A stretch of DNA of 41,973 nucleotides from Prochlorococcus sp. AG-402-I23 (GCA_003216915.1 QCIB01000015.1:1-41973); one strand, 5' to 3'. Positions 1 to 20,846 are shown, numbered from the stretch's first letter. Numbers and translations: made by a program. Notes: generated by a model from the letters alone, not told the origin.

Positions 1-552
1 TAATGGTACAAATACTAAAAAAGTTTTCATCATAAAAGCTAAACCAATCCAAATTCCAAAAAGGAGAATATAGAATCTGTTATCTTTACTTTTTATTTTG
101 ACTAAAGAAAATAGTCCAATAGTTACTAAACATGAATAAATAATATCTTGAGTAGCTAAGTGTGAGTAGTCAAACCATAGATATGAAGTAGAAAGTATTA
201 GTGGAGATATAATTGCATATTTTTTATTGAATAATTCTTCATGTAATTTATAAGTTATGAACAGCATCAATATTGAAGCAGCTGTTGTGGGCAAATATGC
301 AGAAAAAATATTTCTTCCAAGGAAGTCTTGTGACTTTGCTATCAAAAACTGTAATCCTATTGTTCTATCTAAAACATATTCATCCCACCAAAGAGGTATT
401 ATCCAGTTGCCTTTATCCAGTATCCATCTAGCTTGTAGCGCATAAAATCCTTCATCATAAGCAATATAACTTCTTTTGCCAAAATAAAATATTAGAGGAA
501 TAAAAATAATTAGTTTAAAAAGATATTTAAATTTTGAAATTCTATTAAACAT
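1..552 (-). CDS. ArnT/PMT-like membrane glycosyltransferase, C-terminal part missing (runs off left edge)
   Basis: An open frame starts at an ATG at 550-552 and runs to base 1 without a stop, giving 184 visible residues. After a first hydrophobic segment (about residues 10-25) comes YDEGFYALQARWIL (32-45). This acidic DE motif in the first periplasmic loop is typical of GT-C fold transferases of the ArnT/dolichyl-phosphate-mannose mannosyltransferase (PMT_2) group, which use a polyprenyl-phosphate-linked sugar. Further hydrophobic stretches follow at about 95-110, 115-130, 140-152 and 165-183. By family, the protein would sit in the cytoplasmic membrane and glycosylate a lipid or cell-surface acceptor; the acceptor cannot be inferred. 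It is separated by a tRNA-Thr gene from the housekeeping genes to its right. The family call is fairly good; the exact substrate is unknown. Confidence 0.7.
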   Translation of the reverse strand, partial: MFNRISKFKYLFKLIIFIPLIFYFGKRSYIAYDEGFYALQARWILDKGNWIIPLWWDEYVLDRTIGLQFLIAKSQDFLGRNIFSAYLPTTAASILMLFITYKLHEELFNKKYAIISPLILSTSYLWFDYSHLATQDIIYSCLVTIGLFSLVKIKSKDNRFYILLFGIWIGLAFMMKTFLVFVPL

Positions 553-577
553 TTTTGAATTTAATTTGCTTTTAAGA

Positions 578-649
578 TGCCGATAATTGGATTTGAACCA
601 ATGACCTACTGTTTACGAGACAGTTGCTCTACCTCTGAGCTATACCGGC
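578..649 (-). tRNA. tRNA-Thr (anticodon CGU)
   Basis: A 72-base cloverleaf can be folded by eye on the minus strand. The acceptor stem GCCGGTA pairs with TATCGGC (one G-U), followed by discriminator A at 578. The anticodon stem ACTGT/ACAGT closes the seven-base loop CTCGTAA, placing CGU at positions 34-36, which reads the Thr codon ACG. The T arm carries the usual GGTTCAAATCC block. CCA is not encoded. The gene lies 25 bases upstream of the glycosyltransferase start on the same strand. Confidence 0.95.
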
Positions 650-703
650 CAAATTAAATATTGAATTTTTCATATAGACTTAATTTTATAATTCAAAGAA
701 TTT

Positions 704-940
704 ATGTCAAAAATAGATCCTGAATTGAAAAAGAAATTATTAAAGGAATCCCAAGCTCCTTTCAAGGGATTGAGAAGAATATTGTGGATAGCTTTTAGCG
801 GTTCTGCATTTTTGGGACTTCTAATAATGCTTTCTAGAATTGCAAGCGGAACTGAATTACAGCAGAATAACCTTCTCATACAGTTGGGTGCTTGTATAAT
901 ATTTCCTACTTTATTAATCTTGGATAGAAATAAAGATTAA
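704..940 (+). CDS. DUF3493 (LPA1/Rep27-related) small membrane protein
   Basis: A 78-residue protein. A charged N-terminus (about 1-24) containing PFKGLRRILWIAFSGSAF is followed by two hydrophobic segments at about 25-45 and 56-72. This arrangement and the PFKGLRR-W block fit DUF3493, a family of oxygenic phototrophs. In plants and algae the domain occurs in proteins needed for photosystem II accumulation and repair (LPA1/REP27), so a thylakoid role in PSII assembly is a reasonable inference, though the short cyanobacterial form lacks the TPR part. The gene converges on infB with a 16-base gap. The family is fairly certain; the function is inferred from distant relatives. Confidence 0.75.
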   Translation: MSKIDPELKKKLLKESQAPFKGLRRILWIAFSGSAFLGLLIMLSRIASGTELQQNNLLIQLGACIIFPTLLILDRNKD

Positions 941-956
941 TAAGCTAGATATTTAA

Positions 957-3900
957 TTATTGTGATAAGGTCCTCTTTTTGGTGACAAATTTGAATGCTT
1001 CGATTACATCTCCTTCAATCCATGAAGAGAATTTATCGCAGCCAACTCCGCATTCAAATCCTGTATTTACTTCTTTTACATCATCTTTAGCTCTTTTTAG
1101 AGAGTCTAAATTACCTTCAAATATTACTTTCTCTGATCTAATAACTCTCAGCGAACAATTCCTTTGTAATTTGCCAGTTTGTATATAACAGCCCGCAATA
1201 GCTCCCTTACCGACTGCGAAAGTTGCTCTGACTTCAGCTTGCCCTAATGATTCTTCGACAAGATCGGGTTCAAGTAGTCCTTCCATGGCCAACTGAATAT
1301 CTTCTAAGAGTTTATAGATTACTTCATATTCTCTTATATCAACGTCATTAGCATCAGCTGCTCTCTTTGCGCCAGAAGCCAATGAGGTATTAAATCCAAT
1401 GATTACTGACCCAGATGCAGCAGCGAGATCTATATCTGTCTCAGTTATTTCTCCTGGAGCAGAAAGTAGGACTCTGACTTGGACTTCGTTTTTTGGTAAT
1501 TGTTCTAGTGATCCTAATATAGCTTCAACACTACCTTGAACATCAGCTTTGAGAATTAAGTTTAACTCCTTTAGTTCTCCATCATTTGCTTGAGTTGATA
1601 GGGATGATAAGCTGACTCTTCTAGAGGCCATTTGCTGAGCTAATTTTGTGGCTCTAGCATCTGTTGCCCTTTCTCCGACAATGGCTCGAGCAGTTTTCTC
1701 ATCAGGGTAGACTTCGAATTCATCTCCTGCGGTGGGTACTTCACTGAATCCTAGCGCTTCCACTGGGAATGATGGTCCTGCTTCTTTGATTCTATTACCA
1801 TGTTCATCAACCATTGCTCTAATTTTTCCAAGGACTGAACCCGCAGCTAAAACATCTCCAGATTTTAAGGTTCCATTTTGTACTAATAAAGTAGCCACAG
1901 GCCCTTTGGCTTTGTCAAGGTGGGCTTCAATAACAGTACCTTTTGCAAATCTATCAGGGTTAGCTTGTAGATCTTCTACGTCTGAAACTAATAAAATCAT
2001 TTCGAGTAATTTATCAATGTTTTGTTTTTTGATAGCACTTACTGGAACCATCACTGTATCTCCTCCCCAATCTTCAGCAATTAAATCTTTTTCTGATAGT
2101 TCCTGCTTTACTCTGTCTGGAGATGCTCCTTCTTTATCAATTTTATTGATTGCAACAACAATTGGTACTTTTGCAGCTCTTGCATGACTTATAGCTTCTA
2201 GTGTTTGAGGTCTGCAACCATCATCTGCAGCAACTACAAGAACAGCTACATCAGTAACCTTTGTCCCCCTTGCTCTCATTGCAGTAAAGGCTTCATGACC
2301 AGGGGTATCAAGAAAAGTTAATTTTTTCTTTTTAGATTCATATTCAAATTCAACTTGATATGCTCCTATGTGTTGAGTGATGCCCCCTGCTTCCCCCGAA
2401 GCTACTCTTGATTGTCTGATTGAATCTAAAAGACTTGTTTTGCCATGATCTACATGACCCATAACTGTAATAACAGGTGGTCTTCTTATTAAATTATTAA
2501 TATCTTCAGATTCAATCATATCAACTGTTTTCTCAGCCGCTTCTTGGATATCATCTTGCAAAACAGGTACCCCAAATTCTTCTGCTACTGTTTCAATAGT
2601 TGTTAAGTCGAGTGATTGAGTAACAGTTGCAGTTATTCCTTTAAAAAAAAGAGATTTGATTATTTCAGAACTTTCAAGACTTAATTTATCGGCTAATTCT
2701 TGGACTGTTAAATTATCTTCGGGCACAATTATCATTTCAGGTCTTAATTGTTTGGCTTCTTTAGCAGCCTTTAACTCCATAGCTCTTCTTTTCTGTCTTT
2801 GCCTAGTAGTCTCTTTTTTCTTCTTTTTAAATTGTTTTATAGTTTTTTGAGATTTGGATTCATCAGACTTTTCTTTCTTTGGACGCGCCAAACTAGCTGA
2901 TAAGATTGAAATTTTTTCGCCTGAATATCCACTAGTTTCAGATGTTAATGAATCATCATTCTCACCAATAATATGAACTTTCTGTCTTTGTTTTTGCGGA
3001 TTTTTACTTCTTAATGCTTCAAGTTTTGCGCTATCGTCCCAGTCTGTCTTTCCAGGTTTTTTAGCATTATTTGAAAATGTTCTATATGGTGGTTTTTTTG
3101 AATTAGGGGCAGTATGTGGACGAGTATTTGGAGCCTTTGCCTTCTGTTTCGTTGTCTCAATATTTTGTTTTTCGTTATTCTTTAAAACTTTTTTGTCACT
3201 ATCAGATTTTTTAGTTTTTTGAAGTTGTAAAAGTTCATTAGGTGATACTGGCTTTCTAATTCCAGGTGTCTTTTGACCATTGAATTTAGACCCAGGCCTA
3301 TTGGGCATGCCAGGTCTGTTGGGAGAACCAGGCCTAGTTGTATTTGATTGTCTATTGAAAGATCCAGGCCTGCCTTGATCTGAAGGTTTGTTTCTTAACC
3401 CAGGCCTATTGGGCATGCCAGGTCTATTGGGCATGCCAGGTCTGTTGGGAGAACCAGGCCTAGTTGTATTTGATTGTCTATTGAAAGATCCAGGCCTGCC
3501 TTGATCTAATGGTTTGTTTCTTAACCCAGGCCTATTTGGCATGCCAGGTCTATTAGGCGTGCCAGATCTGTTGGGGGGAGTTTGTTTAAAAGAAATGTTT
3601 TGCTTTTTATTTTGCTGATTGGTTCCTTCTCTTCTTATTGGAGCTCCTACGAGCTCAGGGGGGGAAATTCTGTTATTAATATTTTTTGTTTTAGATTTGT
3701 TCGAATTTTGGTCAGGTTTGTTTGAAATTTGTCTTTTTACTCCTGCACTAGAGATGTTCTGGGAAGATTTATAAGATTCAACATTATTATTAATATTTTT
3801 AGGCTTAGCAATTAGTTGAATAGGAGGTTTCGATGGACTTTTAATAGGCGGAGTTGTGTTATTACGGATAGTTTTTTTATCATGTTTGAGATTTTGTGAA

Positions 3901-4391
3901 GTTTTACTATTTAAATTTTGATTTATAAGATTTGCTTGAGATTTTGAACTGTTGGTAATTGTGGGTTTATTAAGATTTATAGGTTTATTTGAAATTATTT
4001 TTTGACTCTCAGGTTTATTAAGATTTATAGGTTTATTTGAAATTATTTTTTGACTCTCAGGTTTATTAAGAGGTTTCATCAACAATGGCTTTTTGTCTGA
4101 ATTATTCTTAGGAGTCTTCTCTTTCATAGAAGATATAACCGAAGATTCATTCTCTTTGTTTTGTGTGTAATTATCTTTTTTAATTAAAGGTTTCTTAATA
4201 GAAAGAATTTTTTTATCTGAATTTTTTTTATAAATAAGATTTTTAATTTTTTTTGCTTCCTCTGCACTAATTGAACTGCTATGGCTTTTTACTGAAATTG
4301 AAAGTTTTTGAGCGGCATCCAATATATCTTTATTGTCCAGATTTAAGTCTCTGGAAAGTTCATAAATTCTGATTTTATCGCTGATAGTCAT
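957..4391 (-). CDS. infB: Translation initiation factor IF-2
   Basis: A 1144-residue GTPase that delivers fMet-tRNA to the 30S subunit and promotes 50S joining. An IF2-N type domain lies at about 4-55. A long, basic, Pro/Asn/Lys-rich low-complexity linker fills about 60-530, and a second IF2-N domain is near 565-610. The G domain starts near residue 635 with P-loop GHVDHGKTS (about 644-652), then DTPGHEAF and NKID, and is followed by the beta-barrel and C-terminal tRNA-binding domains ending near LSQ. The linker contains two separate tandem repeats (listed separately). It is the last gene of rimP-nusA-ylxR-infB, 48 bases after ylxR. The start ATG at 4391 places the IF2-N domain at the N-terminus. 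Assignment is secure. Confidence 0.98.
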   Translation of the reverse strand: MTISDKIRIYELSRDLNLDNKDILDAAQKLSISVKSHSSSISAEEAKKIKNLIYKKNSDKKILSIKKPLIKKDNYTQNKENESSVISSMKEKTPKNNSDKKPLLMKPLNKPESQKIISNKPINLNKPESQKIISNKPINLNKPTITNSSKSQANLINQNLNSKTSQNLKHDKKTIRNNTTPPIKSPSKPPIQLIAKPKNINNNVESYKSSQNISSAGVKRQISNKPDQNSNKSKTKNINNRISPPELVGAPIRREGTNQQNKKQNISFKQTPPNRSGTPNRPGMPNRPGLRNKPLDQGRPGSFNRQSNTTRPGSPNRPGMPNRPGMPNRPGLRNKPSDQGRPGSFNRQSNTTRPGSPNRPGMPNRPGSKFNGQKTPGIRKPVSPNELLQLQKTKKSDSDKKVLKNNEKQNIETTKQKAKAPNTRPHTAPNSKKPPYRTFSNNAKKPGKTDWDDSAKLEALRSKNPQKQRQKVHIIGENDDSLTSETSGYSGEKISILSASLARPKKEKSDESKSQKTIKQFKKKKKETTRQRQKRRAMELKAAKEAKQLRPEMIIVPEDNLTVQELADKLSLESSEIIKSLFFKGITATVTQSLDLTTIETVAEEFGVPVLQDDIQEAAEKTVDMIESEDINNLIRRPPVITVMGHVDHGKTSLLDSIRQSRVASGEAGGITQHIGAYQVEFEYESKKKKLTFLDTPGHEAFTAMRARGTKVTDVAVLVVAADDGCRPQTLEAISHARAAKVPIVVAINKIDKEGASPDRVKQELSEKDLIAEDWGGDTVMVPVSAIKKQNIDKLLEMILLVSDVEDLQANPDRFAKGTVIEAHLDKAKGPVATLLVQNGTLKSGDVLAAGSVLGKIRAMVDEHGNRIKEAGPSFPVEALGFSEVPTAGDEFEVYPDEKTARAIVGERATDARATKLAQQMASRRVSLSSLSTQANDGELKELNLILKADVQGSVEAILGSLEQLPKNEVQVRVLLSAPGEITETDIDLAAASGSVIIGFNTSLASGAKRAADANDVDIREYEVIYKLLEDIQLAMEGLLEPDLVEESLGQAEVRATFAVGKGAIAGCYIQTGKLQRNCSLRVIRSEKVIFEGNLDSLKRAKDDVKEVNTGFECGVGCDKFSSWIEGDVIEAFKFVTKKRTLSQ
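3291..3570 (-). repeat. Long tandem repeat inside infB (Arg/Pro/Asn-rich linker)
   Basis: Two near-identical in-frame copies lie head to tail: 3291-3398 (108 bases, 36 codons) and 3399-3524 (126 bases, 42 codons). A degenerate partial third copy starts at 3525. The second copy is longer by one 18-base subunit encoding a six-residue NRPGMP block, so there is a repeat within the repeat. The peptide is built from NRPGxP units plus a [18 protein letters not shown] spacer. All length differences are multiples of three, so the reading frame is kept. Confidence 0.9.
3963..4070 (-). repeat. 48-base tandem repeat inside infB (N-terminal linker)
   Basis: Two copies of a 48-base unit at 3963-4010 and 4011-4058 are identical except for the first base. 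They are followed by the first 12 bases of a third copy (4059-4070). Each unit encodes [16 protein letters not shown] (16 residues). This repeat is unrelated in sequence to the NRPGMP repeat further along the same protein. Confidence 0.9.
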
Positions 4392-4439
4392 TTAATCTGA
4401 TTTGTACTCTTTTTGGAAATTCAAGAGGATTTAATTTAA

Positions 4440-4721
4440 TTATATTCCCTTATTGGGATAGTCATTGTAGCTTGTAATCTCTTTTTCAAAAATATCAATA
4501 AATTCAGTTTCTAAAGATGTTTTTAAAGCTTTTTGAAGCTTTTTTTTGATCTTGGAATCTGAGTAACATTTTTTTGACTTGCAAATATAGGCTGATCGCC
4601 CCATACCCTTTTGAAACATAATACCTTGCTTATGATCTTTAGTAATCTTTATAAGATGTTTCCTGTCATAAGTTTTTCTACATGAAATGCATATACGCAA
4701 AACAGGGGTTTTTCGTGTCAC
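4440..4721 (-). CDS. ylxR: YlxR/RnpM-family (DUF448) RNA-binding protein
   Basis: A 93-residue basic protein. RICISCRKTYDRKHLIKI near residues 8-25 and GRSAYICKSKKC near 41-52 match the conserved core of the YlxR family, small nucleic-acid-binding proteins encoded between nusA and infB in many bacteria; the Bacillus member acts on RNase P. The start is GTG at 4721, and its GTGA overlaps the nusA stop by four bases, which implies translational coupling. The stop lies 48 bases before the infB start. The C-terminal tail ENEITSYNDY-like region is variable in the family. The family is well supported; the molecular role in cyanobacteria is not shown by the sequence. Confidence 0.88.
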   Translation of the reverse strand: MTRKTPVLRICISCRKTYDRKHLIKITKDHKQGIMFQKGMGRSAYICKSKKCYSDSKIKKKLQKALKTSLETEFIDIFEKEITSYNDYPNKGI

Positions 4722-6121
4722 CGTTTTCTCTCCTCTTTGGCTGATATTTCACCATCTTTAACAGTCTCTAATTGATCACTATCTGAGAAGTTCTCTTCTT
4801 CATATAATTCTTGACCATATTCATCATCATCTTCAGGAAGGGGATAAAGCTCTCTTAATCTTGCATCTTCCGCAGCACGCTCAGCTTGCTCTGCTTCTAA
4901 TCTAAGCTCAGCTTCTCGCTGGAGATTCTCTTCATCTTCCCTTTGAATGATTAATTCAGAGACTGCAGCATCTTCTGCTTCCTGATCATATTCATGTGAG
5001 TTTTTAACATCAATCTTCCAACCAGTTAATCTTGCTGCAAGTCTTACATTTTGTCCTTCTCTACCTATTGCGAGACTTAATTGATCGGGAGGAACTAGTA
5101 CATGCGCGTGTTGACCTTCTGGGTCCACAAGTCTCACGAGATCGACTTTCGCAGGACTTAAAGAGTTTAAAATATATTGTATTGGGTCAGATGACCATTT
5201 AATAACATCAATTTTTTCTCCTCGTAATTCATTTACTACTTGTTGGATTCTTGCCCCTCTCGCTCCAATACAAGCACCTACAGGATCTACTTCTTGTTCG
5301 ACGCTATCAACAGCTACTTTTGTTCTTGGCCCAACAGCTCTTGAAGGAGGATTCGCTTCTCTTGAAACAGCAACAATTTTTACTGTGCCTTCTTGAATTT
5401 CCGGTACTTCATTTTCGAATAAATAAACGACTAATCCTGCATTTGCTCTGCTCACAAAAAGTTGTGGTCCTTTTCTGGCTATTTCGCTAACTTCTTTCAA
5501 GAATACTTTGAAAGTTGCATTGGCTCTATAATTGTCATTTGGTAATTGATCTCTTTTAGGAAGTTCGGCCTCTACTTCAGGTCTACCGATACCCGAACTT
5601 ACTCCCATTATTACTGATTGTCTTTCAAATCTTATAACTCTTGCAGTTAAAACAGGATCTTCCAAATCTGCAAATTCTTCTTGGATCATTTTTCTTTGTT
5701 GATCTCTTAATTTTTGGGCTAAAACTTGCTTTGTTGTTGAAGCCGCCATTCGTCCAAAATCCTCTTTTTCTGGAGTAACATCTAAAACAACCGTGTCACC
5801 TATTTGAGCATCATCAGCTACTTGTTTAACTTCTACTAAAGATATTTGATGATCTTCGCTTTCAACTTCTTCCACAATTATTTTACTTGATAAGATCCTA
5901 TAACCCTCTTCATCTAGATCTAGTCCAACATCAAAATTACTAAAGTATTCTTCATCAAATGGATCTTCGTTAACTCCAATGTAAAAAGTTCTTCTATATT
6001 TTTCGTATCCCTTTAATAAAGCTTCGCGCAAGGCTGCTTCAACGATATTAGGAGGTAACTTTTTTTCCTCACTAATGTCTTCAATAAGATTGTTTAAACC
6101 TGGGAGAATAACTAATGCCAT
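4718..6121 (-). CDS. nusA: Transcription termination/antitermination factor NusA
   Basis: A 467-residue protein that binds RNA polymerase and nascent RNA. The N-terminal polymerase-binding domain covers about 1-125 and contains [15 protein letters not shown]. An S1-like domain follows around 135-205, then two KH domains at about 230-370 with [12 protein letters not shown] and [19 protein letters not shown]. The last 90 residues are a strongly acidic, Glu-rich tail with a helical run of [13 protein letters not shown], in place of the AR repeats of E. coli NusA. The start ATG is at 6121. It is the second gene of the operon, 36 bases after rimP, and overlaps ylxR by four bases. Secure. Confidence 0.97.
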   Translation of the reverse strand: MALVILPGLNNLIEDISEEKKLPPNIVEAALREALLKGYEKYRRTFYIGVNEDPFDEEYFSNFDVGLDLDEEGYRILSSKIIVEEVESEDHQISLVEVKQVADDAQIGDTVVLDVTPEKEDFGRMAASTTKQVLAQKLRDQQRKMIQEEFADLEDPVLTARVIRFERQSVIMGVSSGIGRPEVEAELPKRDQLPNDNYRANATFKVFLKEVSEIARKGPQLFVSRANAGLVVYLFENEVPEIQEGTVKIVAVSREANPPSRAVGPRTKVAVDSVEQEVDPVGACIGARGARIQQVVNELRGEKIDVIKWSSDPIQYILNSLSPAKVDLVRLVDPEGQHAHVLVPPDQLSLAIGREGQNVRLAARLTGWKIDVKNSHEYDQEAEDAAVSELIIQREDEENLQREAELRLEAEQAERAAEDARLRELYPLPEDDDEYGQELYEEENFSDSDQLETVKDGEISAKEERKR

Positions 6122-6157
6122 CTATGATGGGAAGATTGAATAATGGTTGAATAATAA

Positions 6158-6625
6158 TTAATCTTTTAAGGTACAAAGACTAATTTTTAATACTTCATCG
6201 AAAGGGATTTTCTTTATCCTACCTTTAATGTTAATGGCTAAATAGTCCTTAGACTTTTCATAAAGTAAACCATTCAGGAATTTTATTTTTGAATTCTTCT
6301 GGTTTAATTCAACATTAACTGGAAAACCCTTAAAAGTTTTGAAGTCTCTTTCTGAGGTTAATTCATCACTGACCCCTTGACTACTAATTTCTAACACATA
6401 TGAACAATTTAAAAGATTTGATTTTTCTATTTCGTCAGATGCTGGGGTATTAAATAGCGCACAGTCATCTAAGGAAATGTCATCTCCATTAGTTTTTCGT
6501 ATAATTATTTCAATAACAATTGGATTTTGATTAGTTTGGATATTTAAACCGTAGACTTCTAAATCCCGTTCATTAGCAATTTTTTCTAATAGAGCTTCAA
6601 GTTTACTTTTGTTTTCTTTATTCAA
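6158..6625 (-). CDS. rimP: Ribosome maturation factor RimP
   Basis: A 155-residue protein for 30S subunit maturation and the first gene of the rimP-nusA-ylxR-infB operon. The N-terminal alpha/beta domain (about 1-85) contains the [21 protein letters not shown] segment, equivalent to the family's G-x-s-hhDC..hS..l..hLD block. Next comes the [25 protein letters not shown] stretch, equivalent to the usual LEVSSPGLdRPL...F..F.G. In that stretch the usual SPG is SQG, a mild divergence. A small SH3-like C-terminal domain closes the protein. The start is a TTG at 6625. The gene diverges from the HtrA-type protease across about 160 very AT-rich bases. Confidence 0.9.
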   Translation of the reverse strand: MNKENKSKLEALLEKIANERDLEVYGLNIQTNQNPIVIEIIIRKTNGDDISLDDCALFNTPASDEIEKSNLLNCSYVLEISSQGVSDELTSERDFKTFKGFPVNVELNQKNSKIKFLNGLLYEKSKDYLAINIKGRIKKIPFDEVLKISLCTLKD

Positions 6626-6785
6626 ATTTATTTATAAATTTATTTAAAATTTATTTTCACACATAAAGAAGTTTTTTCTATAAAAAAAATTTTAAAATTT
6701 GTATTTTATGCATGTAAACAAAAAAACAACAATAATCTTTTTCTTCAATTAGATTTATCAAATAATTTCAAAGACTATAAATTAA
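6626..6785. other. Divergent intergenic region between rimP and the HtrA-like gene
   Basis: These 160 bases are extremely AT-rich, with runs of A and T. They must contain the start signals for two divergent transcripts. I could not place a convincing -35/-10 pair or any inverted repeat beyond what such base composition produces by chance. Confidence 0.4.
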
Positions 6786-7916
<1,131 letters not shown>

Positions 7917-7963
7917 AGCACCCATTGAAATTTAATAATCTATAACCATTAGAGAAAAAGATT

Positions 7964-8677
7964 TTGGATTTGCAAACTCAAATGAAACAAGTAGTTGCTG
8001 ATGCAGCAATAAGGGAAGTAAAGAGTGACATGATTCTGGGATTAGGGTCTGGATCTACAGCTGCGTTAATGATAAAAAGCCTTGCGAATGAAATACGTTC
8101 TGGAAAACTCAAAAATATAAAGGGTGTTGCAACTTCTTTTCAATCAGAAGTTTTAGCACTTGAACTTGATATCCCGCTTATCGATCTAGCTTCTCTACCT
8201 CAAATTGATTTAGCTATTGATGGAGCAGATGAAGTTGATCCAGGATTTCAATTAATAAAAGGAGGAGGAGCATGCCATGTTAGAGAAAAGTTAGTGGCAT
8301 CTAAAGCTAATCAATTGTTGATTGTTGTTGATGAAACTAAACTTGTACAAAATCTAAATCAATCTTTCCCTTTACCTGTAGAAGTTCTTCCAAATGCTTG
8401 GAAGCAAGTTCAGGAAGTCATTTCGGAAATGAATGGCAGTTCTTCTTTAAGAATGGCTACTAAAAAAGCTGGCCCAGTTGTTTCTGACCAAGGCAACCTA
8501 ATCTTAGATGTATTATTTAATGATGGTATTAAGAATCCAAAAGACATTGAAATGAAGATTAATAATATTCCAGGAGTATTAGAAAATGGATTATTCGTTG
8601 ATCTTACAGACAAAGTATTAGTTGGTAAAATTGAAGACAACATTCCAGTGGTTTACTCACCCTCAAGAGCTAGCTAA
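7964..8677 (+). CDS. rpiA: Ribose-5-phosphate isomerase A
   Basis: A 237-residue enzyme interconverting ribose 5-phosphate and ribulose 5-phosphate, in the Calvin and pentose phosphate cycles. Conserved blocks are GLGSGSTA (26-33), DGADEVD (86-92), [11 protein letters not shown] (99-109, with the catalytic Glu and Lys) and, near the C-terminus, [13 protein letters not shown]. The start taken is TTG at 7964, preceded by a purine-rich agagaaaaag. An ATG seven codons in (7982) is the alternative and would still keep all motifs. Its stop overlaps the stop of convergent hisD by four bases (CTAA), so no terminator fits between the two genes. Confidence 0.96.
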   Translation: MDLQTQMKQVVADAAIREVKSDMILGLGSGSTAALMIKSLANEIRSGKLKNIKGVATSFQSEVLALELDIPLIDLASLPQIDLAIDGADEVDPGFQLIKGGGACHVREKLVASKANQLLIVVDETKLVQNLNQSFPLPVEVLPNAWKQVQEVISEMNGSSSLRMATKKAGPVVSDQGNLILDVLFNDGIKNPKDIEMKINNIPGVLENGLFVDLTDKVLVGKIEDNIPVVYSPSRAS

Positions 8678-9960
8678 TTTTCAAATCTTATTTGTACAGA
8701 GTTAGCGTGGCTATGTAAGCCCTCACTTTTAGCAAGATTAATAATATCAAGGCTATTAACTTTTAAGCTTTCTTCATTAAATTCTATTATTGAAGTATTT
8801 TTCATAAAAGTTTCAACCCCCAAAGAACCGCTAAATCTAGAATTTCCTGACGTGGGTAAAGTATGATTTGGTCCAGCAAGATAATCTCCAACAGCTTCTG
8901 GGGTCCATTTCCCTAAAAATATCGCTCCTGCATTCTCTATGCCTGCAAGAATTTTTTTTGAATCTATAGTAAGAATTTCTAGATGTTCAGGGGCAAAGTT
9001 ATTGCTTAGTTCAACACATGATTCGTAATTCTCGCAAATCACAATTAAACCCCAATTTTTTATTGATTGCATGCAAATTTCTTTTCTTGGATGATCATCT
9101 ATTTTGTTATAAAGTTCTTCTAAAACTTCTTTTGCCTGGTTTTTTGATGTAGTTAGAAGTATTGATGAAGCTAAAGGATCATGTTCTGCTTGCGCTAGTA
9201 GATCAGATGCTATATGAGTGGTTTGAGCTGTTTCATCTGCAATGATTAATATTTCACTTGGACCAGCTAAAGAATCAATCCCTGTAGAGCCATAAATGTG
9301 TTTTTTCGCGGTTGTAACATATATATTCCCTGGACCTGAAATAACATCAACTTTATTAATATTGTTTGTGCCAAATGCTAAAGCACCAATTGCTTGAGCT
9401 CCTCCAATTCTAAATACTTTATTGATCCCTGATAAGTGAGCTGCAGCTAAAACAGTTTTGTTTATTTCCCCCTTTTTATTCCCAGGAGATACCATTATAA
9501 TTTCTTCTACTCCTGCTACTTTTGCAGGTATAGCATTCATTAATACTGTACTTGGATAAGCAGCTCTACCTCCAGGAATATAAATACCTGCCTTTTTAAC
9601 TGGACTCCATCTTCTTTGGACGGTATCACCATAATCACCTTTTATAGTGAAAGATTGAGGAATTTCTTTTTCATGGAATTTTTGAATTCTTTTATGAGCT
9701 ACCACAAGTGAGTGCTTCAAATTATTATCAATTTCATCCCATGCATTTTTTATTTGATCCGCACTGATATGCATAGGGTTAGGGTCGAAACCATCAAATT
9801 TTTTTGTATATTTTTCTACTGCTATATCTCCAGAAATTTTTACCTCTTGAAGAATTTCTTCAACAATTTTATTTATCTTATTATTGTTATCTGAATTAGT
9901 TCGAGTAGAAATCCTTTTTAATTCTTCAATAGCTTCTTTTTTATTATTTATGATCTTCAT
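8674..9960 (-). CDS. hisD: Histidinol dehydrogenase
   Basis: A 428-residue NAD-dependent, zinc-requiring enzyme that oxidises L-histidinol to L-histidine in two steps, the end of histidine biosynthesis. Typical blocks are [78 protein letters not shown], and NNFAPEHLE with the catalytic Glu-His pair. Length agrees with the family. It stands alone, convergent with rpiA and divergent from rpsT, as his genes are dispersed in cyanobacteria. The ATG start at 9960 is well placed. Secure. Confidence 0.97.
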   Translation of the reverse strand: MKIINNKKEAIEELKRISTRTNSDNNNKINKIVEEILQEVKISGDIAVEKYTKKFDGFDPNPMHISADQIKNAWDEIDNNLKHSLVVAHKRIQKFHEKEIPQSFTIKGDYGDTVQRRWSPVKKAGIYIPGGRAAYPSTVLMNAIPAKVAGVEEIIMVSPGNKKGEINKTVLAAAHLSGINKVFRIGGAQAIGALAFGTNNINKVDVISGPGNIYVTTAKKHIYGSTGIDSLAGPSEILIIADETAQTTHIASDLLAQAEHDPLASSILLTTSKNQAKEVLEELYNKIDDHPRKEICMQSIKNWGLIVICENYESCVELSNNFAPEHLEILTIDSKKILAGIENAGAIFLGKWTPEAVGDYLAGPNHTLPTSGNSRFSGSLGVETFMKNTSIIEFNEESLKVNSLDIINLAKSEGLHSHANSVQIRFEN

Positions 9961-10024
9961 TTGCTTAATTTTTTCAAATAGAAAGGCTCAAAACCCAATT
10001 TAATATCTTTTAAATTATATATGA

Positions 10025-10054
10025 TTGATTAGTAGACGATTTATTTGTTATGAT
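10025..10054 (+). promoter_or_regulatory. Candidate sigma-70-type promoter for rpsT
   Basis: TTGATT at 10025-10030 and TATGAT at 10049-10054 are separated by 18 bases. This would start transcription near 10061, about 20 bases before the rpsT start. Judged by eye against the usual TTGACA/TATAAT pattern; in such AT-rich DNA chance matches are common. Confidence 0.45.
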
Positions 10055-10080
10055 AGGATTCTTCTATTTATACACCCTCT

Positions 10081-10374
10081 GTGGCCAACAACAAATCAGC
10101 AAAAAAGAGAATACAAATTGCCGAAAGAAATCGTTTAATAAATAAATCATATAAATCTACTGTTAGGACTTTAACCAAAAAAACCTTAGAGAATTGCGAA
10201 AAATATAAAAATAACCCTAATGAAGATAATAAAATTTTAGTGAAAACAAGTCTTAATAAAGCTTTTAGCTTAATTGATAAAGCAGTTAAAAAAAATGTTC
10301 TTCACAAGAACAACGGTGCCAATCAAAAATCAAAAATCAACCATTTTGTAAAAACTACTCTTACCGCTAAGTAA
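10081..10374 (+). CDS. rpsT: Small ribosomal subunit protein bS20
   Basis: A 97-residue, lysine-rich helical protein that binds 16S rRNA in the 30S subunit. The N-terminus MANNKSAKKRIQIAERNRLINK is typical of the family, and the core KAVKKNVLHKNNGANQKSK matches the conserved AAxKGxIHkNxAaRkKSRL block. The start is GTG at 10081, the only start that gives the canonical MANxKSA beginning. The gene opens a rightward run: tatD follows after 17 bases, then the rpo genes. A promoter-like pair lies just upstream. Confidence 0.96.
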   Translation: MANNKSAKKRIQIAERNRLINKSYKSTVRTLTKKTLENCEKYKNNPNEDNKILVKTSLNKAFSLIDKAVKKNVLHKNNGANQKSKINHFVKTTLTAK

Positions 10375-10391
10375 AAAGACAGATAATAATT

Positions 10392-11201
10392 ATGAGCGAT
10401 GTAGAACTCATAGACTCGCACTGTCATTTAATATTTGAAAATTTTGAGAGGGATCTTGAAGATGTTGTTTTAAGATTGCGTTCAAGAGGTGTAAAAAAAT
10501 TAGTTCATGCTTGTTGTGAATTAACAGAAATTCCAAAGTTGAAAAAAATATCCCATGAATTTAATGAAATTTACTATTCAGTTGGTTTGCATCCTCTAGA
10601 AGCAAAAAAATGGGAACAAAGTTCAAAATCTCTTCTAAGAAAATCAGCTCTAGAAGATAGACGAGTTGTAGCTATTGGGGAATTAGGCTTGGATTTTTTT
10701 AAAAATGAAAATAAAGCTCAGCAGATTGAAGCACTTATTCCGCAAATGGAGTTAGCTTATGAACTTCAATTGCCAGTAATTATCCATTGCAGAGATGCTG
10801 CAAATGAAATGATTGAGATATGTAGTGATCTCTCTAAAAAAGGAAAATGTCCTCATGGTGTACTTCATTGCTGGACAGGAACACCAAAAGAAATGAAGCA
10901 ATTCTTGAACCTTGGATTTTACATCAGTTTTAGTGGTATAGTGACTTTTCCAAAAGCACATGAAATTCATGAGTGTGCCAAAATAGTCCCAAACGATAAA
11001 TACTTAATTGAAACTGACTCACCATTTTTAGCTCCTGTCCCTCATAGGGGTAAAAGAAATGAACCCGCGTTTGTTGAAAATGTTGCCAATTTTATGGCAG
11101 ATTTAAGATCCACTGAATTAACCACAATTGCTAGAGAGTCATTTAAGAATGCTGAAGATTTGTTTAAATTTGACTTGTTAAGTAGACGTAGAAGCTGTTA
11201 A
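10392..11201 (+). CDS. tatD: TatD-family metal-dependent DNase
   Basis: A 269-residue TIM-barrel hydrolase. The metal ligands of the TatD/YcfH family are visible: His10 and His12 in DSHCHL, Glu97 in IGELGLDFF, His132 in IIHCRDA, His159 in LHCWTG and Asp209 in ETDSPFLAP. Members show 3'-5' nuclease activity or act in D-aminoacyl-tRNA and DNA quality control; the exact substrate here is not shown. It lies between rpsT (17 bases) and rpoB (221 bases). The ATG at 10392 puts the first metal ligands at the usual place. The family is certain; the precise role is not. Confidence 0.92.
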   Translation: MSDVELIDSHCHLIFENFERDLEDVVLRLRSRGVKKLVHACCELTEIPKLKKISHEFNEIYYSVGLHPLEAKKWEQSSKSLLRKSALEDRRVVAIGELGLDFFKNENKAQQIEALIPQMELAYELQLPVIIHCRDAANEMIEICSDLSKKGKCPHGVLHCWTGTPKEMKQFLNLGFYISFSGIVTFPKAHEIHECAKIVPNDKYLIETDSPFLAPVPHRGKRNEPAFVENVANFMADLRSTELTTIARESFKNAEDLFKFDLLSRRRSC

Positions 11202-11422
11202 CATTAGGAATTACTGGAAATTTTTCTTAATTTTTTGAATTTAGCTTACACAGTTCATGATTTATCAGCATTAAACAAAATTTAATTCTTATTTATTAGA
11301 TTGTTTTTTTGTTGAAATCTAAATTTAATGGATGATCTCATCTTAAGTGGAAAGTTAAAAAATTAATTATTGAGTAGATTAAAAGTAAATAGTAAATCTC
11401 ACAAAATCGCAGGTTTTCTTGG

Positions 11423-16659
<5,237 letters not shown>

Positions 16660-16667
16660 TCTTTTAA

Positions 16668-20795
<4,128 letters not shown>

Positions 20796-20846
20796 ATATT
20801 ATCTATTATTATTTTTAGTGACTAGAATAGATTTTTAAATTTGTAA

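Noticed and set aside
1732..2187. 151-codon open frame on the plus strand opposite infB
   Set aside because: It is the antisense shadow of the conserved IF-2 GTPase region; its translation is low in domain features and has no start context.
3291..4070. CRISPR-like or mobile repeat array
   Set aside because: The repeats are in frame inside infB, without unique spacers, and encode a low-complexity linker.
11202..11422. Small RNA or terminator in the spacer before rpoB
   Set aside because: No stable hairpin, no T-tract after a GC stem and no known cyanobacterial sRNA motif (such as the Yfr1 ACTCCTCACAC word) is present.
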